DNA of 33,872 nucleotides from an uncultured Nocardioidaceae bacterium (lineage in GTDB: Bacteria; Actinomycetota; Actinomycetes; Propionibacteriales; Nocardioidaceae), in NCBI GenBank assembly GCA_902805845.1, contig CADCUI010000047.1, positions 1-33,872 on the forward strand, read 5' to 3'. Below, piece after piece: positions 6,763-15,099 of this stretch (position 1 is its first letter; the number at the start of each line of letters is the position of its first letter). The notes below the pieces were generated by a model. It saw only the letters and a program-made list of their open reading frames with translations. It made no database searches and was not told the DNA's origin. The position numbers were made by a program, and so were the translations under genes.

Positions 6763-8232
6763 TCAGAGCGGTGCAGAGGCGCGGAGCACCCGGGCACATG
6801 TCTCGGGCAGGGCGTCGGCCACCTCCCCGGCCGTGACCGGGCCGCCGGCCCGCGCGATCCCCGCCGCAGCGCCGTGCACCCAGGATCCGGCGCTGGCGGC
6901 GTCGAACGGGTCCAGGCCGGCGGCGAGCAGAGCGCCGATGAGCCCGGCGAGGACGTCTCCCGCGCCGGCGGTGGCCAGCCACGGCGGTCCGACCGTGGTG
7001 ACGCGGGCCCGTCCGTCGGGGTGCACGGTGAGCGAGTGACGGTTCTTGAGCAGGACGACGGCCTGGAACCGGGCGGCGGCCTCCCGGGCGTGGCGCAGCT
7101 GCTCGGCCTCCACCCGCTCCCGCGGCACCTCGAGCATGCGAGCCAGCTCCCCGGCATGGGGGGTGAGGACCGCGGGAACAGCGACCGGGCCGTCGAGGGC
7201 GGCGAGGGCGTCGGCGTCGACCACGACGGGCACCTCGTCGCCGAGGGCGGCACGCAGCTGCTCGCCGGCCGACTCACCGCCGCCCGAGCCGACCACCCAG
7301 GCCTGGACGCGTCCCTCCCCCACGACGACCTCGGGGTGTGCGGCCTGCACCAGGTCGGCCACCCCGGCCCTGACCGCCCCGGCCGCCTCGTCCGATCGGG
7401 CGCGGGACATGGCGCTCCCCCGATCGGACGAGGCCAGCTCGGCGGGGACGAAGCGCACCATGCCGGCCAGGCCGCAACCGGCTCCGGCAACACTGAGCAC
7501 GCCCGCCCCCCGGTACTGGTCGGAGCCTGACCGGACGCCGACCACCCCGCGGGTGTACTTGTGGGCGTCGAGCGCCGGACGCGGCAGCAGCGACCGCACG
7601 TCCTCAGCCTGCAGGGCGGCCACCGGCGGTTCGGGCAGGTCCAGCCCGATGTCGACGAGGTGCACCGCGCCGCAGGCCTGTGCCGCGGGGTCCACCAGGT
7701 GCGCGACCTTGTGGCTCCCGAAGGTCACCGTCACCGCGGCCGTGACGTGGGGCCCCGTCACCTCACCGGTGTCGGCCTCGACCCCGGAGGGAACGTCGAC
7801 GGCGACGAAGGGGACATCGCCCAGCGACTCGACGAGCGCCGCGGCGGCCGGCCTCAGCGGGCCCGAGCCGCCGATCCCGACGATGCCGTCGAGGACGACG
7901 TCGTACGCGCGCCCGGGCGAGCCCACCACCCGCCCGCCGGCTGCCCGGAGGGCGAGCAGGCCGGCCACGTGGGTCCGCTGGGCGTCGAGAAGGACGGCGT
8001 CGACCCGGGCGCCGCGCCTGGCGAGGACCGCTCCTGCGAACAACGCGTCGCCGCCGTTGTTGCCCGCCCCCACGAGCAGCAGCACCTGGGCGCCGTACAC
8101 GTGCCCGAGGAACGTCGCGACCGCGTGCGCCAGCCCGTCGGCCGCTCGCCTCATGAGAGCGCCGTCGGGTGTGGCCGCGAGCACGTCCTCCTCCGCCTGC
8201 CGGACCTGCGCGACGGTGTGGGCGCTCCTCAT
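6763..8232 (-). CDS. nnr: bifunctional NAD(P)H-hydrate repair enzyme (epimerase plus dehydratase)
   Basis: Nnr repairs hydrated NAD(P)H. The N-terminal YjeF_N epimerase interconverts S- and R-hydrates, and the C-terminal carbohydrate-kinase-like domain dehydrates the S form using ADP or ATP. In the epimerase half, GAGNNGGDAL (55-64) and AVDVPSG (144-150) are visible. In the dehydratase half, HKYTRGVVGV (224-233), VDADAL, LTPHAGELARML and TAGAGDVLAGLIG are visible. The protein is 489 residues. Against my recollection of the mycobacterial homologue there are about 25 extra residues after GMVRF (257-261). This stretch is encoded by a perfect inverted repeat at 7385-7434 (residues 267-283). The family GPGLG loop reads GSGGG here. 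A TAGCCT -10 lies 6 bases before the ATG, so it may have its own leaderless promoter. Confidence 0.95.
   Translation of the reverse strand: MRSAHTVAQVRQAEEDVLAATPDGALMRRAADGLAHAVATFLGHVYGAQVLLLVGAGNNGGDALFAGAVLARRGARVDAVLLDAQRTHVAGLLALRAAGGRVVGSPGRAYDVVLDGIVGIGGSGPLRPAAAALVESLGDVPFVAVDVPSGVEADTGEVTGPHVTAAVTVTFGSHKVAHLVDPAAQACGAVHLVDIGLDLPEPPVAALQAEDVRSLLPRPALDAHKYTRGVVGVRSGSDQYRGAGVLSVAGAGCGLAGMVRFVPAELASSDRGSAMSRARSDEAAGAVRAGVADLVQAAHPEVVVGEGRVQAWVVGSGGGESAGEQLRAALGDEVPVVVDADALAALDGPVAVPAVLTPHAGELARMLEVPRERVEAEQLRHAREAAARFQAVVLLKNRHSLTVHPDGRARVTTVGPPWLATAGAGDVLAGLIGALLAAGLDPFDAASAGSWVHGAAAGIARAGGPVTAGEVADALPETCARVLRASAPL
7385..7434. repeat. 16-bp perfect inverted repeat inside the nnr coding region
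   Basis: GCCTCGTCCGATCGGG (7385-7400) and its exact reverse complement (7419-7434) flank an 18-base spacer. The unit is in frame and encodes residues 267-283 of Nnr (ASSDRGSAMSRARSDEA), a polar, probably loop-forming stretch at the start of the dehydratase half. No second copy was seen in the window. Confidence 0.85.
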
Positions 8233-8244
8233 CCCCGCAGGCTA
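8232..8244 (-). promoter_or_regulatory. leaderless-type -10 element at the nnr start
   Basis: On the minus strand TAGCCT (8244-8239) is followed by 6 bases and the nnr ATG at 8232. There is no purine-rich ribosome binding site at normal distance. The element lies 12 bases downstream of the large hairpin at 8257-8328, so nnr may restart transcription after acpS. Confidence 0.45.
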
Positions 8245-8256
8245 CTGATCCGCCAC

Positions 8257-8328
8257 CCGCCCTTCATGTCTGGCCGACCCGCCCTCGATGCCTGCATCGA
8301 GGGCGGGTCGAGCAGACATGAAGGGCGG
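8257..8328. repeat. REP-like palindromic element, long nested hairpin
   Basis: The outer 15-bp arms (8257-8271 with 8314-8328) and inner 16-bp arms (8275-8290 with 8295-8310) pair perfectly. They are separated by a 3x3 internal mismatch and closed by a 4-base loop (CCTG). The 72 bases fill most of the acpS-nnr gap. Its words (CCGCCCTTCATGTCTGGC, CCGACCCGCCCTCGATG) recur in variant form at 25647-25730. It could act as a terminator, an mRNA stabiliser or a mobile palindromic unit; there is no T-run. Confidence 0.8.
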
Positions 8329-8350
8329 CTCGGCACAGCAGGAGGGGGTC

Positions 8351-8701
8351 TCAGGACTCGAGGACGACCATCGCGGAGGCGATGCCGGCGTCGTGGGAGA
8401 GCGAGAGGTGCACCGAGCCGACGCCGAGGGCAGCCGCGGCAGCGGCGACCGAGCCCCGCAACGAGAGCACCGGCCGGCCGGAGTCCTCGGAGACGACCTC
8501 GGCGTCGAGCCACGACAGCCCCACCGGCACCCCGAGCGCCTTGGCCAACGCCTCCTTGGCCGCGAACCGGGCCGCCAGCGACGCGATCGGCCGCTCCCGC
8601 TCGGCCGCGGTGAACAGCCGCTCCGCCATCCCCGGCGTACGACGCAGCGCCGACTCGAACCGCGACACGTCGCAGACGTCGACGCCGACCCCCACGATCA
8701 T
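8351..8701 (-). CDS. acpS: holo-[acyl-carrier-protein] synthase AcpS
   Basis: AcpS transfers 4'-phosphopantetheine from CoA to a serine of acyl carrier protein, activating fatty-acid synthesis. The 116-residue length is typical. It starts [11 protein letters not shown], with the metal-binding Asp8, and has the second signature [13 protein letters not shown] (45-57, Glu50). It begins 21 bases after the glmS stop, so it is probably cotranscribed with glmS. Downstream it is separated from nnr by the palindromic element at 8257-8328. The CoA-pathway gene coaA is nearby on the other strand. Confidence 0.96.
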   Translation of the reverse strand: MIVGVGVDVCDVSRFESALRRTPGMAERLFTAAERERPIASLAARFAAKEALAKALGVPVGLSWLDAEVVSEDSGRPVLSLRGSVAAAAAALGVGSVHLSLSHDAGIASAMVVLES

Positions 8702-8722
8702 CAGCTGCCCCGGCCCGGACGA

Positions 8723-10567
8723 CTACTCGACGGTGACGGACTTGGCGAGGTTGCGGGGCTGGTCGACGTCGTGGCCCTTCGCGGTCGCGAGCTCGCAGGC
8801 GAACAGCTGGAGGGGCACCACCGCCGTCAGCGGCTGCAGGAGCGTCGACGAAGCGGGGATGCGCAGCAGCACGTCGGCGTACCCGTCGACGGACCGGTCA
8901 CCCTCCTCGGCGACCACGATGGTGCGAGCGCCGCGGGCGCGGATCTCCTGGATCCCGCTGACCATCTTGTCGTGCAGGAAGTCGCGGCCGCGGGGCGGCA
9001 CGATGCAGAAGACCGGCATCCCCTCCTCGATGAGCGCGATGGGTCCGTGCTTCAGCTCCCCGGCAGCGAACCCCTCGGCGTGGATGTAGGCCAGCTCCTT
9101 GAGCTTGAGCGCGCCCTCCAGGGCCACCGGGAACCCCGCGTGCCTGCCCAGGAACAGCACCGACCGCACGTCCTTCAGCTCCCGGGCGACGGCGTACACG
9201 GTCTCCGCGTCGTCGAGCAGCCGCTGCATCCGCGCCGGCATGGCGGACAGCTCGTCGACCACCGCCGCGATCTCGTCCCCGAACTTGGTCGCGCGCACCT
9301 GAGCCAGGTACAGCCCCAGCAGGTAGCAGGCGACCAGCTGGGTGGTGAACCCCTTGGTCGAGGCGACCCCGATCTCCGGACCGGCATGGGTGTAGATGAC
9401 CGCGTCGGACTCGCGCGGGATCGTCGACCCGTTGGTGTTGCAGATCGCGAGCACCTTGGCCCGCTGCGCCCGGGCGTGCCGGATCGCCATGAGGGTGTCG
9501 GCGGTCTCCCCCGACTGGCTGATCGCGACCACCAGCGTGTCCCGGGTCAGGATCGGGTCGCGGTAGCGGAACTCGTGGGCGAGCTCGACCTCGCAGGGGA
9601 TGCGGGTCCAGTGCTCGATCGCGTACTTCGCGACGAGACCGGCGTAGAACGCCGTCCCGCACGCGGTGATGATGATCTTGTCGACCGAGCGGATCTCGTC
9701 CTCCGACATCCGCACCTCGTCGAGCTGCAGCCGTCCCGCGTCGTCGTGCCGGCCGAGCAAGGCGTCGCCGACCGCGTGCGGCTGCTCGAAGATCTCCTTG
9801 CGCATGAACCAGTCGAAGCCGCCCTTCTCGGCAGCGCTCAGGTCCCAGTCGACGTGGAAGGCGCGGGGCTCGACCGGCGTCCCCGCGTAGTCGGTCACCG
9901 ACACCTCGTCACAGGTGATCGTCACGACCTCGTCCTGCCCCAGCTCCAGGGCGTCGCGGGTGTGCTCGATGAAGGCCGCCACGTCCGAGGCGACGAAGTG
10001 CTCACCGTCCCCGACGCCGACGACCAGCGGCGAGTTGCGCCGAGACGCCACGACGCGGTCCGGCGCGGCGGCGTCCACCGCGACCAGCGTGAACGCGCCC
10101 TCCAGCCGTGCCGAGACGGTCCGCATCGCCGCAGCCAGGTCCGCACCGGCGCTCACCTCCCGCTCCAGCAGGTGTGCCGCGACCTCGGTGTCGGTCTCGG
10201 ACGCCAGCTCGTGGCCGGCCGCCTCCAGCTCGGCGCGCAGGACGGCGAAGTTCTCGATGATCCCGTTGTGCACCACGGCGACCCGTCCGCGGCTCCCCCG
10301 GTGGGGATGGGCGTTGACGTCGGTCGGCCCGCCGTGGGTCGCCCAGCGGGTGTGGCCGATGCCGGTGTGCGACTCGGGCAGCGGCGCCTCGGCCAGGGCC
10401 TTGTCGAGGTTGGCCAGCTTGCCGGCCCGCTTGTCACCGACGATCGCGCCGTCGTGGACCAGGGCGACCCCCGCCGAGTCGTAGCCGCGGTACTCCAGCC
10501 GTCGCAGCCCCTCGACCACGACCTCCTGCGCCGACTTGCCCCCGACGTAACCGACGATGCCGCACAT
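8723..10567 (-). CDS. glmS: glutamine-fructose-6-phosphate aminotransferase (isomerizing)
   Basis: GlmS converts fructose-6-phosphate and glutamine to glucosamine-6-phosphate, the first step to UDP-GlcNAc. The frame is open to 10597, but the start must be ATG 10567, because maturation exposes the catalytic Cys2 of MCGIVGYVGG. The product is 614 residues. The N-terminal Ntn glutaminase domain shows GIGHTRWATHG and HNGIIENF. The C-terminal half has two SIS domains (ISQSGETADTL, KELAYIHAEGFAAGELKHGPIALI) and ends PRNLAKSVTVE. A TACACT -10 lies 7 bases before the ATG, suggesting a leaderless transcript diverging from coaA. Its pathway partner glmM lies about 3 kb away. No glmS ribozyme is expected or seen. 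Confidence 0.97.
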   Translation of the reverse strand: MCGIVGYVGGKSAQEVVVEGLRRLEYRGYDSAGVALVHDGAIVGDKRAGKLANLDKALAEAPLPESHTGIGHTRWATHGGPTDVNAHPHRGSRGRVAVVHNGIIENFAVLRAELEAAGHELASETDTEVAAHLLEREVSAGADLAAAMRTVSARLEGAFTLVAVDAAAPDRVVASRRNSPLVVGVGDGEHFVASDVAAFIEHTRDALELGQDEVVTITCDEVSVTDYAGTPVEPRAFHVDWDLSAAEKGGFDWFMRKEIFEQPHAVGDALLGRHDDAGRLQLDEVRMSEDEIRSVDKIIITACGTAFYAGLVAKYAIEHWTRIPCEVELAHEFRYRDPILTRDTLVVAISQSGETADTLMAIRHARAQRAKVLAICNTNGSTIPRESDAVIYTHAGPEIGVASTKGFTTQLVACYLLGLYLAQVRATKFGDEIAAVVDELSAMPARMQRLLDDAETVYAVARELKDVRSVLFLGRHAGFPVALEGALKLKELAYIHAEGFAAGELKHGPIALIEEGMPVFCIVPPRGRDFLHDKMVSGIQEIRARGARTIVVAEEGDRSVDGYADVLLRIPASSTLLQPLTAVVPLQLFACELATAKGHDVDQPRNLAKSVTVE

Positions 10568-10580
10568 CCCACCGAGTGTA
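10567..10580 (-). promoter_or_regulatory. leaderless-type -10 element at the glmS start
   Basis: On the minus strand TACACT (10580-10575) is followed by 7 bases and the glmS ATG. This is the expected distance for initiation at the start codon. It shares the short intergenic space with the start of the divergent coaA gene. Confidence 0.45.
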
Positions 10581-10617
10581 GGCGGGCGGCTCCTCACCGG
10601 TGAGGAACAATGCGCCC

Positions 10618-11607
10618 ATGTCGAGCCCCGAGAGCGCCGCGCCCGACCGGCTGCACGCCACCCGGGAGCACGACGCCTCGCCGTACGTCGAGCTGGACCG
10701 GAGCGCCTGGGCCGCCCTCGGCACCGCCACCGAGCAGCCGCTGACCGCCGCGGAGGTGGAGCAGGTCCGCGGGCTCGGCGACTGGCTGGACGTGACCGAG
10801 GTGCAGCAGGTCTACCTGCCGCTCTCCCGGCTCCTCAGCCTGTACGTCGAGAGCGCGGGCGCGCTGCACCGCGCCCAGGAGGGCTTCCTCGACGAGCCGC
10901 AGCCGCCCCGGACGCCGTTCGTCATCGGGGTCGCCGGGTCGGTCGCCGTCGGCAAGTCCACGACCGCCCGCGTGCTCCAGCAGATGCTGGCCCACTGGCC
11001 GGCGCACCCGTCGGTGGCGCTGGTGACCACCGACGGCTTCCTCCACCCCAACGCCGAGCTCGAGCGCAGGGGGCTGCTGGAGCGCAAGGGGTTCCCGGAG
11101 TCCTACGACCGCAAGGCCCTGCTGCGGTTCGTCATCGACATCAAGTCGGGCAAGGACGAGGTGACCGCGCCGTCGTACTCGCACCTCGTCTACGACGTCG
11201 TGAAGGACCGGCCGGTGGTGGTGCAGCGACCCGACGTCGTGGTCATCGAGGGGCTCAACGTCCTGCAGCCGGCACGGGTCCGCGAGGACGGCCGCACCGG
11301 GCTGGCGGTGAGCGACTTCTTCGACTTCAGCGTGTACGTCGACGCGGCGACCGCCGACATCCGGCGCTGGTACACCGACCGCTTCCTGCGCCTGCGCGAG
11401 ACCGCCTTCCGCGACCCCACGTCCTACTTCACCAAGTACGCCGACCTCACCGAGGACGAGGCGGTGTGCGAGGCCCACCGCATCTGGGACACGATCAACG
11501 GCCCGAACCTGAGCCGCAACATCGCGCCCACCCGGGGACGGGCCACGCTCGTCCTCCGCAAGGCCGCCGACCACTCGGTCAGCTGGGTGCGGCTGCGCAA
11601 GCTCTAG
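10618..11607 (+). CDS. coaA: type I pantothenate kinase
   Basis: CoaA phosphorylates pantothenate with ATP, the first and usually rate-controlling step of CoA synthesis. The chosen start is ATG 10618, which has GAGGA about 11 bases upstream. An in-frame GTG at 10600 would add only six residues. The 329-residue protein has the P-loop GSVAVGKST at 107-115, TTDGFLHPNAELERRGLLERKGFPESYD after it, and the family C-terminus with INGPNLSRNIAPTRGRA. It diverges from glmS. It converges on the GNAT gene, overlapping it by the four bases CTAG at 11604-11607, so no terminator separates them. Confidence 0.97.
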   Translation: MSSPESAAPDRLHATREHDASPYVELDRSAWAALGTATEQPLTAAEVEQVRGLGDWLDVTEVQQVYLPLSRLLSLYVESAGALHRAQEGFLDEPQPPRTPFVIGVAGSVAVGKSTTARVLQQMLAHWPAHPSVALVTTDGFLHPNAELERRGLLERKGFPESYDRKALLRFVIDIKSGKDEVTAPSYSHLVYDVVKDRPVVVQRPDVVVIEGLNVLQPARVREDGRTGLAVSDFFDFSVYVDAATADIRRWYTDRFLRLRETAFRDPTSYFTKYADLTEDEAVCEAHRIWDTINGPNLSRNIAPTRGRATLVLRKAADHSVSWVRLRKL

Positions 11608-12641
11608 GCCGGTCCCCCGCCGGCGAGGCGCTTCTGCCACTGCGCCGACCGGCCGGAGGGCACGTAGCCGAGGCGCTCGTTGACCTCGATCATGTGGTCG
11701 TTGACCTCCGCGTTCCACGTGATCACCCGGGTGACGTCGTGGTGCTGCCGCTGCAGCGCGGCCTGGTTGGCCACCTTGACCGCCAGGCCCAGACGGTGCC
11801 CCCGGTGGGCGGGGTGCACCAGCGTGCCCCACTGGAACGCCTTGCCGGGGTCGTGCCGGGGCACCACGATCTCGGTGTAGGCGACGACCTCTCCTGTCCG
11901 GTCGAGGGCCACAGTCACGTAGCGGGAGCGGCCCGACTGACGGGACAGCTCCTCCTCGTGGCGCACCCGCGCGGCGTCGTACACCTCCTCCTCGACGACC
12001 AGGTCGCCGCTGGGCGCCTCGGTCACCAGGGTGCCGATGAGCCGGCCGTAGGACTCGACGTGCTCGTCAGGACAGTGACCGACCCAGCTGGCGAAGCTGT
12101 AGTCCCCGTGATGGGGACGGCACTCCGCGGCCAGCTCCTCGAGGAGCGCCTCGTCGACCGGCACCGCGAGCGAGCGTTGCACCTCCTCGAGGGCCGGCGT
12201 GTATCCAGCCGATCGGAAGAGCTCGACGTTGGGCGCTCCCCCTCCGGCCGGCCCGGACGCGTACGGGTAGTCCAGCGAGGCGACGGCGACCGAGCGCCCC
12301 CGCGCAGCGGCCTCGTTCTCCAGCCAGGCCAGCAGCCGCCGCGCGAAACCCTTGCGGTGCTCGTCGGGGTGGGTGTGGACGAGGACGTCGGCGGTGTCGA
12401 GGTTGTCCTTGAGGTTCAGCCCCAGGCCGCCCGTCGCGACGACCCTCCCGCCGAGGACGCCCACCAGGCTGACGAGCTCGCGCGCGACCGGCGGTGCCTG
12501 CACCTGGGCACGCAGCTCCTCGTACGCCCACGGCGTCGCGAAGGGCCGCTCGCACTCCTCGGCCAGGCGATACACCTCGACCCAGGCCCGCAGCTGCGCC
12601 TCGTCGAACGGGTCGATGACCCTGATCTCGAGGTCATCCAT
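11604..12641 (-). CDS. GNAT family N-acetyltransferase, paralogue of the next upstream gene
   Basis: This 345-residue protein appears to have two GNAT-like halves. The N-terminal half contains the VHTHPDEHRKGFARRLLAWL block (about 110-129). The C-terminal half has WGTLVHPAHRGHRLGLAVK and ends with NERLGYVPSGRSAQWQKRL. The V-x-x-x-HRGHRLG motif is a good acetyl-CoA loop, and the N-terminal version is also plausible. The substrate is unknown. It is about the same length as the upstream gene (12634-13668) and resembles it over its whole length, so the two arose by tandem duplication. It overlaps that gene by 8 bases and converges on coaA with a 4-base overlap. Mycothiol synthase has a similar two-GNAT layout, but its diagnostic features were not recognised. 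Confidence 0.85.
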   Translation of the reverse strand: MDDLEIRVIDPFDEAQLRAWVEVYRLAEECERPFATPWAYEELRAQVQAPPVARELVSLVGVLGGRVVATGGLGLNLKDNLDTADVLVHTHPDEHRKGFARRLLAWLENEAAARGRSVAVASLDYPYASGPAGGGAPNVELFRSAGYTPALEEVQRSLAVPVDEALLEELAAECRPHHGDYSFASWVGHCPDEHVESYGRLIGTLVTEAPSGDLVVEEEVYDAARVRHEEELSRQSGRSRYVTVALDRTGEVVAYTEIVVPRHDPGKAFQWGTLVHPAHRGHRLGLAVKVANQAALQRQHHDVTRVITWNAEVNDHMIEVNERLGYVPSGRSAQWQKRLAGGGPA

Positions 12642-13668
12642 CGGCTGCGCTCCCGTCTGCGTCGGAGCGCAGCCGCTTCTGCACCTCGATGCAGCGCTCG
12701 ACCGGCTCGAACCCGAGCAGGTCGTTGACCGCGTTCATCGCGGCGTTGTTCCCGGCGTTCCCGGTGAAGACGTGGGAGACCGCGGGGAACGCCTGCCGCA
12801 GGGAACGCAGGTTGGCCAGCTTGAGGGCGATGCCGAGGCGGTGTCCACGGTGTCCGGGCAGCACCAGCGTGCCCGACTGCATGGCCCGCCAGGGGACGTG
12901 CCGGCTCCGTGCCAGCTCGGTCAGCCCCACCGCCTCGCCGTCGGCCGCGACCGCGAGGACGGCGAGCTCCGTCAGCCCTCCGCGGGCGAGCCGCTCCTCC
13001 CGCGCCCGGACCCGGGCGCCGTCCCACTTCTCCGCCTCGACCTCCAGCTCGCCCATCGGCGCCTCGTCGTTGAAGGCCTCCTGGAGGCGGCAGTAGCCCT
13101 CCAGGACCTCCTCGGGCACCCGCTCGCGCCAGGCCACCAGCCGGTACGCCGCGTGGTGGCCGGCGATCTCCTCGCTGATCCGGTCCCACCGGTCCTCGGT
13201 GGCGGCGAGGTCGAGCGCCTTCATGCCCTCCTCGAGTGCGGGCGTGTAGCCGTGCGCACGGGCGAACTCGAGGTTCGGGGACGGACCTTGCGCCGGGGCG
13301 TAGACCTCCACCACCACGGTGTCGCGGCCGGCGTCCCGGACGCGACGCTCCACCTCGGCCAGCACGGCGCTGCCGACCCCGCGCCGGGTGACCGCCGGGT
13401 CGACGAAGACCTCGGAGTAGGCAAGGTGCAGGTTGTCGTGCAGCGGCAGCTGCAGCTCTCCCGAACCGACCATCGTGGTGCCGTCAAAGGCACCCAGCAC
13501 GTGGACGTCGCTGTCCTTGCGCCCCCCGGAGTAGGTGGCCCAGGCCGTCTCCCACCCCCACACCAGGTCGAAGGGACGGTCGGCGTTCGCCGCCTTGGTG
13601 AGCTCCCAGTGGCGGCGCATCGAGGGTTCGTCGGCGGTGTCGAGCTCGCGCACGTCCCAGTCGGCCAT
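12634..13668 (-). CDS. GNAT family N-acetyltransferase, tandem paralogue
   Basis: This 344-residue two-half GNAT protein is of unknown substrate. The N-terminal half has SEVFVDPAVTRRGVGSAVLAEV (about 119-140) and the C-terminal half has LVLPGHRGHRLGIALKLANL. It ends NDLLGFEPVERCIEVQKRL, parallel to the end of its downstream neighbour. The start ATG at 13668 lies 25 bases after the glmM stop. No ribosome binding site is evident, but TACCGT lies exactly 7 bases before the ATG, as in leaderless genes. So it could be transcribed on its own as well as by read-through from rplM-rpsI-glmM. It overlaps the next gene by 8 bases. Confidence 0.85.
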   Translation of the reverse strand: MADWDVRELDTADEPSMRRHWELTKAANADRPFDLVWGWETAWATYSGGRKDSDVHVLGAFDGTTMVGSGELQLPLHDNLHLAYSEVFVDPAVTRRGVGSAVLAEVERRVRDAGRDTVVVEVYAPAQGPSPNLEFARAHGYTPALEEGMKALDLAATEDRWDRISEEIAGHHAAYRLVAWRERVPEEVLEGYCRLQEAFNDEAPMGELEVEAEKWDGARVRAREERLARGGLTELAVLAVAADGEAVGLTELARSRHVPWRAMQSGTLVLPGHRGHRLGIALKLANLRSLRQAFPAVSHVFTGNAGNNAAMNAVNDLLGFEPVERCIEVQKRLRSDADGSAADG

Positions 13669-13681
13669 GACCGGGACGGTA
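13668..13681 (-). promoter_or_regulatory. leaderless-type -10 element at the upstream GNAT gene
   Basis: On the minus strand TACCGT (13681-13676) precedes the ATG at 13668 by 7 bases. It lies in the 25-base gap after glmM, and no Shine-Dalgarno sequence is present. Confidence 0.42.
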
Positions 13682-13693
13682 GGCGGCCCAGGC

Positions 13694-15091
13694 TCAGAGC
13701 GCGAGACGATTTCTCACGACGCGGGCCAGCCGGTCGGCGACCTGCTGGGCCTGGTCGAGCGACTCGGCCTCCACCATGACCCGGACCAGCGGCTCGGTCC
13801 CGGAGGGCCGCAGCAGGATGCGGCCGGTCTCCCCCAGGTGGACCTCCTCGGCCTGGATCGCCGCATCCAGCTCGGCGTCGCGGTGCGCACGGGCCTTGTC
13901 GACCCCGTCGACGTTGACGAGCACCTGCGGCAGCCGCGTCATCACCGCGGCGAGCTTCTCGAGGCTGTCACCCGTGGCGACCATGCGGGCCAGGACGTGC
14001 AGGGCGGTGAGGATCCCGTCGCCGGTGGTGGCGTGGGAGGTCAGGATGACGTGACCGGACTGCTCACCGCCGAGGACGTAGCCGTTGGCCTTCATCGCCT
14101 CGAGGACGTAGCGGTCCCCGACCTTCGTCTGCTCGACGGCGATGCCCTCCCGCTGCATGGCCCTGACGAACCCGAGGTTGCTCATGACCGTGCCCACGAC
14201 GGTGTCCTTCGTGAGCCGGCCCGCCTCACGGAGCCCCACCGCGAGGATTGCGAGGACCTGGTCGCCGTCGACCACCGCACCACGAGCGTCGACCGCGAGG
14301 CAACGGTCGGCGTCGCCGTCGAGGGCGAAGCCGGCGTCGGCCCCGTGCTCGAGCACCGCGGCCTGCAGGACCTCGAGGTGCGTGGACCCACAGCCGTCGT
14401 TGATGTTCAGCCCGTCGGGTTCCGCGGCCACCGCGACGACATCGGCGCCGGCCGCCCGAAGGGCGCAGGGACCGGCCTCATAGGCGGCGCCGTGGGCACA
14501 GTCGAGCACCACCCGCAGCCCCGCCAACGGGCGATCGCCGAGGTCGGCGATCGTGCCGGTGAGATGAGCGCAGTAGGCCTCGACAGCGGCGTCGTACGGC
14601 GTGATGCGACCGACCTTCGCGCCGGTCGGACGGTTCCAGGGCTCGCGGAGCCGCTTCTCGATCAGCTCCTCGATCGCGTCGTCGAGCTTGACACCGCCGC
14701 CGGCGAGGAACTTGATGCCGTTGTCGGGCATCGGGTTGTGGCTGGCCGAGATCATCACGCCGAGGTCGACGCCGAGGGCACCGGTGAGGTGTGCGACCCC
14801 AGGGGTCGGCAGCACACCGAGGTCGAGGACGTCGACACCGGCGGACGCGAGACCCGCGACCACGGCCGCGCCGAGGAACTGCCCCGAGATGCGGGTGTCG
14901 CGGCCGACCACCGCGCGGGGGCGGTGGCCCTCGAAGGCACCCGCCTCGCCGAGCACGTGCGCGGCGGCGACCGACAGGTCCAGCGCCAGCTCGGCGGTGA
15001 GGGAGTCGTTCGCGAGTCCGCGGACGCCGTCGGTGCCGAAGATCCGGTGGGTGGTCTCGACGGGCGCGGCGTGCGCTCCCTGCTCGACCAT
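13694..15091 (-). CDS. glmM: phosphoglucosamine mutase
   Basis: GlmM converts glucosamine-6-phosphate to glucosamine-1-phosphate, the step after GlmS. The 465-residue protein starts at ATG 15091; this gives about 14 extra residues before the family start [10 protein letters not shown], and no other start is available closer to it. The phosphorylated active serine is in [10 protein letters not shown] (Ser117), the Mg-binding loop is LDGDADRCL, and the phosphate-binding end is [15 protein letters not shown]. It follows rpsI by 8 bases. The order rplM-rpsI-glmM is conserved in actinobacteria and links ribosome and cell-wall synthesis on one mRNA. Confidence 0.97.
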   Translation of the reverse strand: MVEQGAHAAPVETTHRIFGTDGVRGLANDSLTAELALDLSVAAAHVLGEAGAFEGHRPRAVVGRDTRISGQFLGAAVVAGLASAGVDVLDLGVLPTPGVAHLTGALGVDLGVMISASHNPMPDNGIKFLAGGGVKLDDAIEELIEKRLREPWNRPTGAKVGRITPYDAAVEAYCAHLTGTIADLGDRPLAGLRVVLDCAHGAAYEAGPCALRAAGADVVAVAAEPDGLNINDGCGSTHLEVLQAAVLEHGADAGFALDGDADRCLAVDARGAVVDGDQVLAILAVGLREAGRLTKDTVVGTVMSNLGFVRAMQREGIAVEQTKVGDRYVLEAMKANGYVLGGEQSGHVILTSHATTGDGILTALHVLARMVATGDSLEKLAAVMTRLPQVLVNVDGVDKARAHRDAELDAAIQAEEVHLGETGRILLRPSGTEPLVRVMVEAESLDQAQQVADRLARVVRNRLAL

Positions 15092-15099
15092 CGGGTCGG

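Noticed and set aside
8257-8328. CRISPR array or insertion-sequence ends
   Set aside because: There are no regularly spaced repeats with spacers, no cas genes, no transposase and no target-site duplication; the structure is a self-complementary palindrome.
8702-10566. glmS self-cleaving ribozyme upstream of glmS
   Set aside because: The -10 lies 7 bases from the ATG, leaving no leader, and this ribozyme is mainly a Firmicutes feature.
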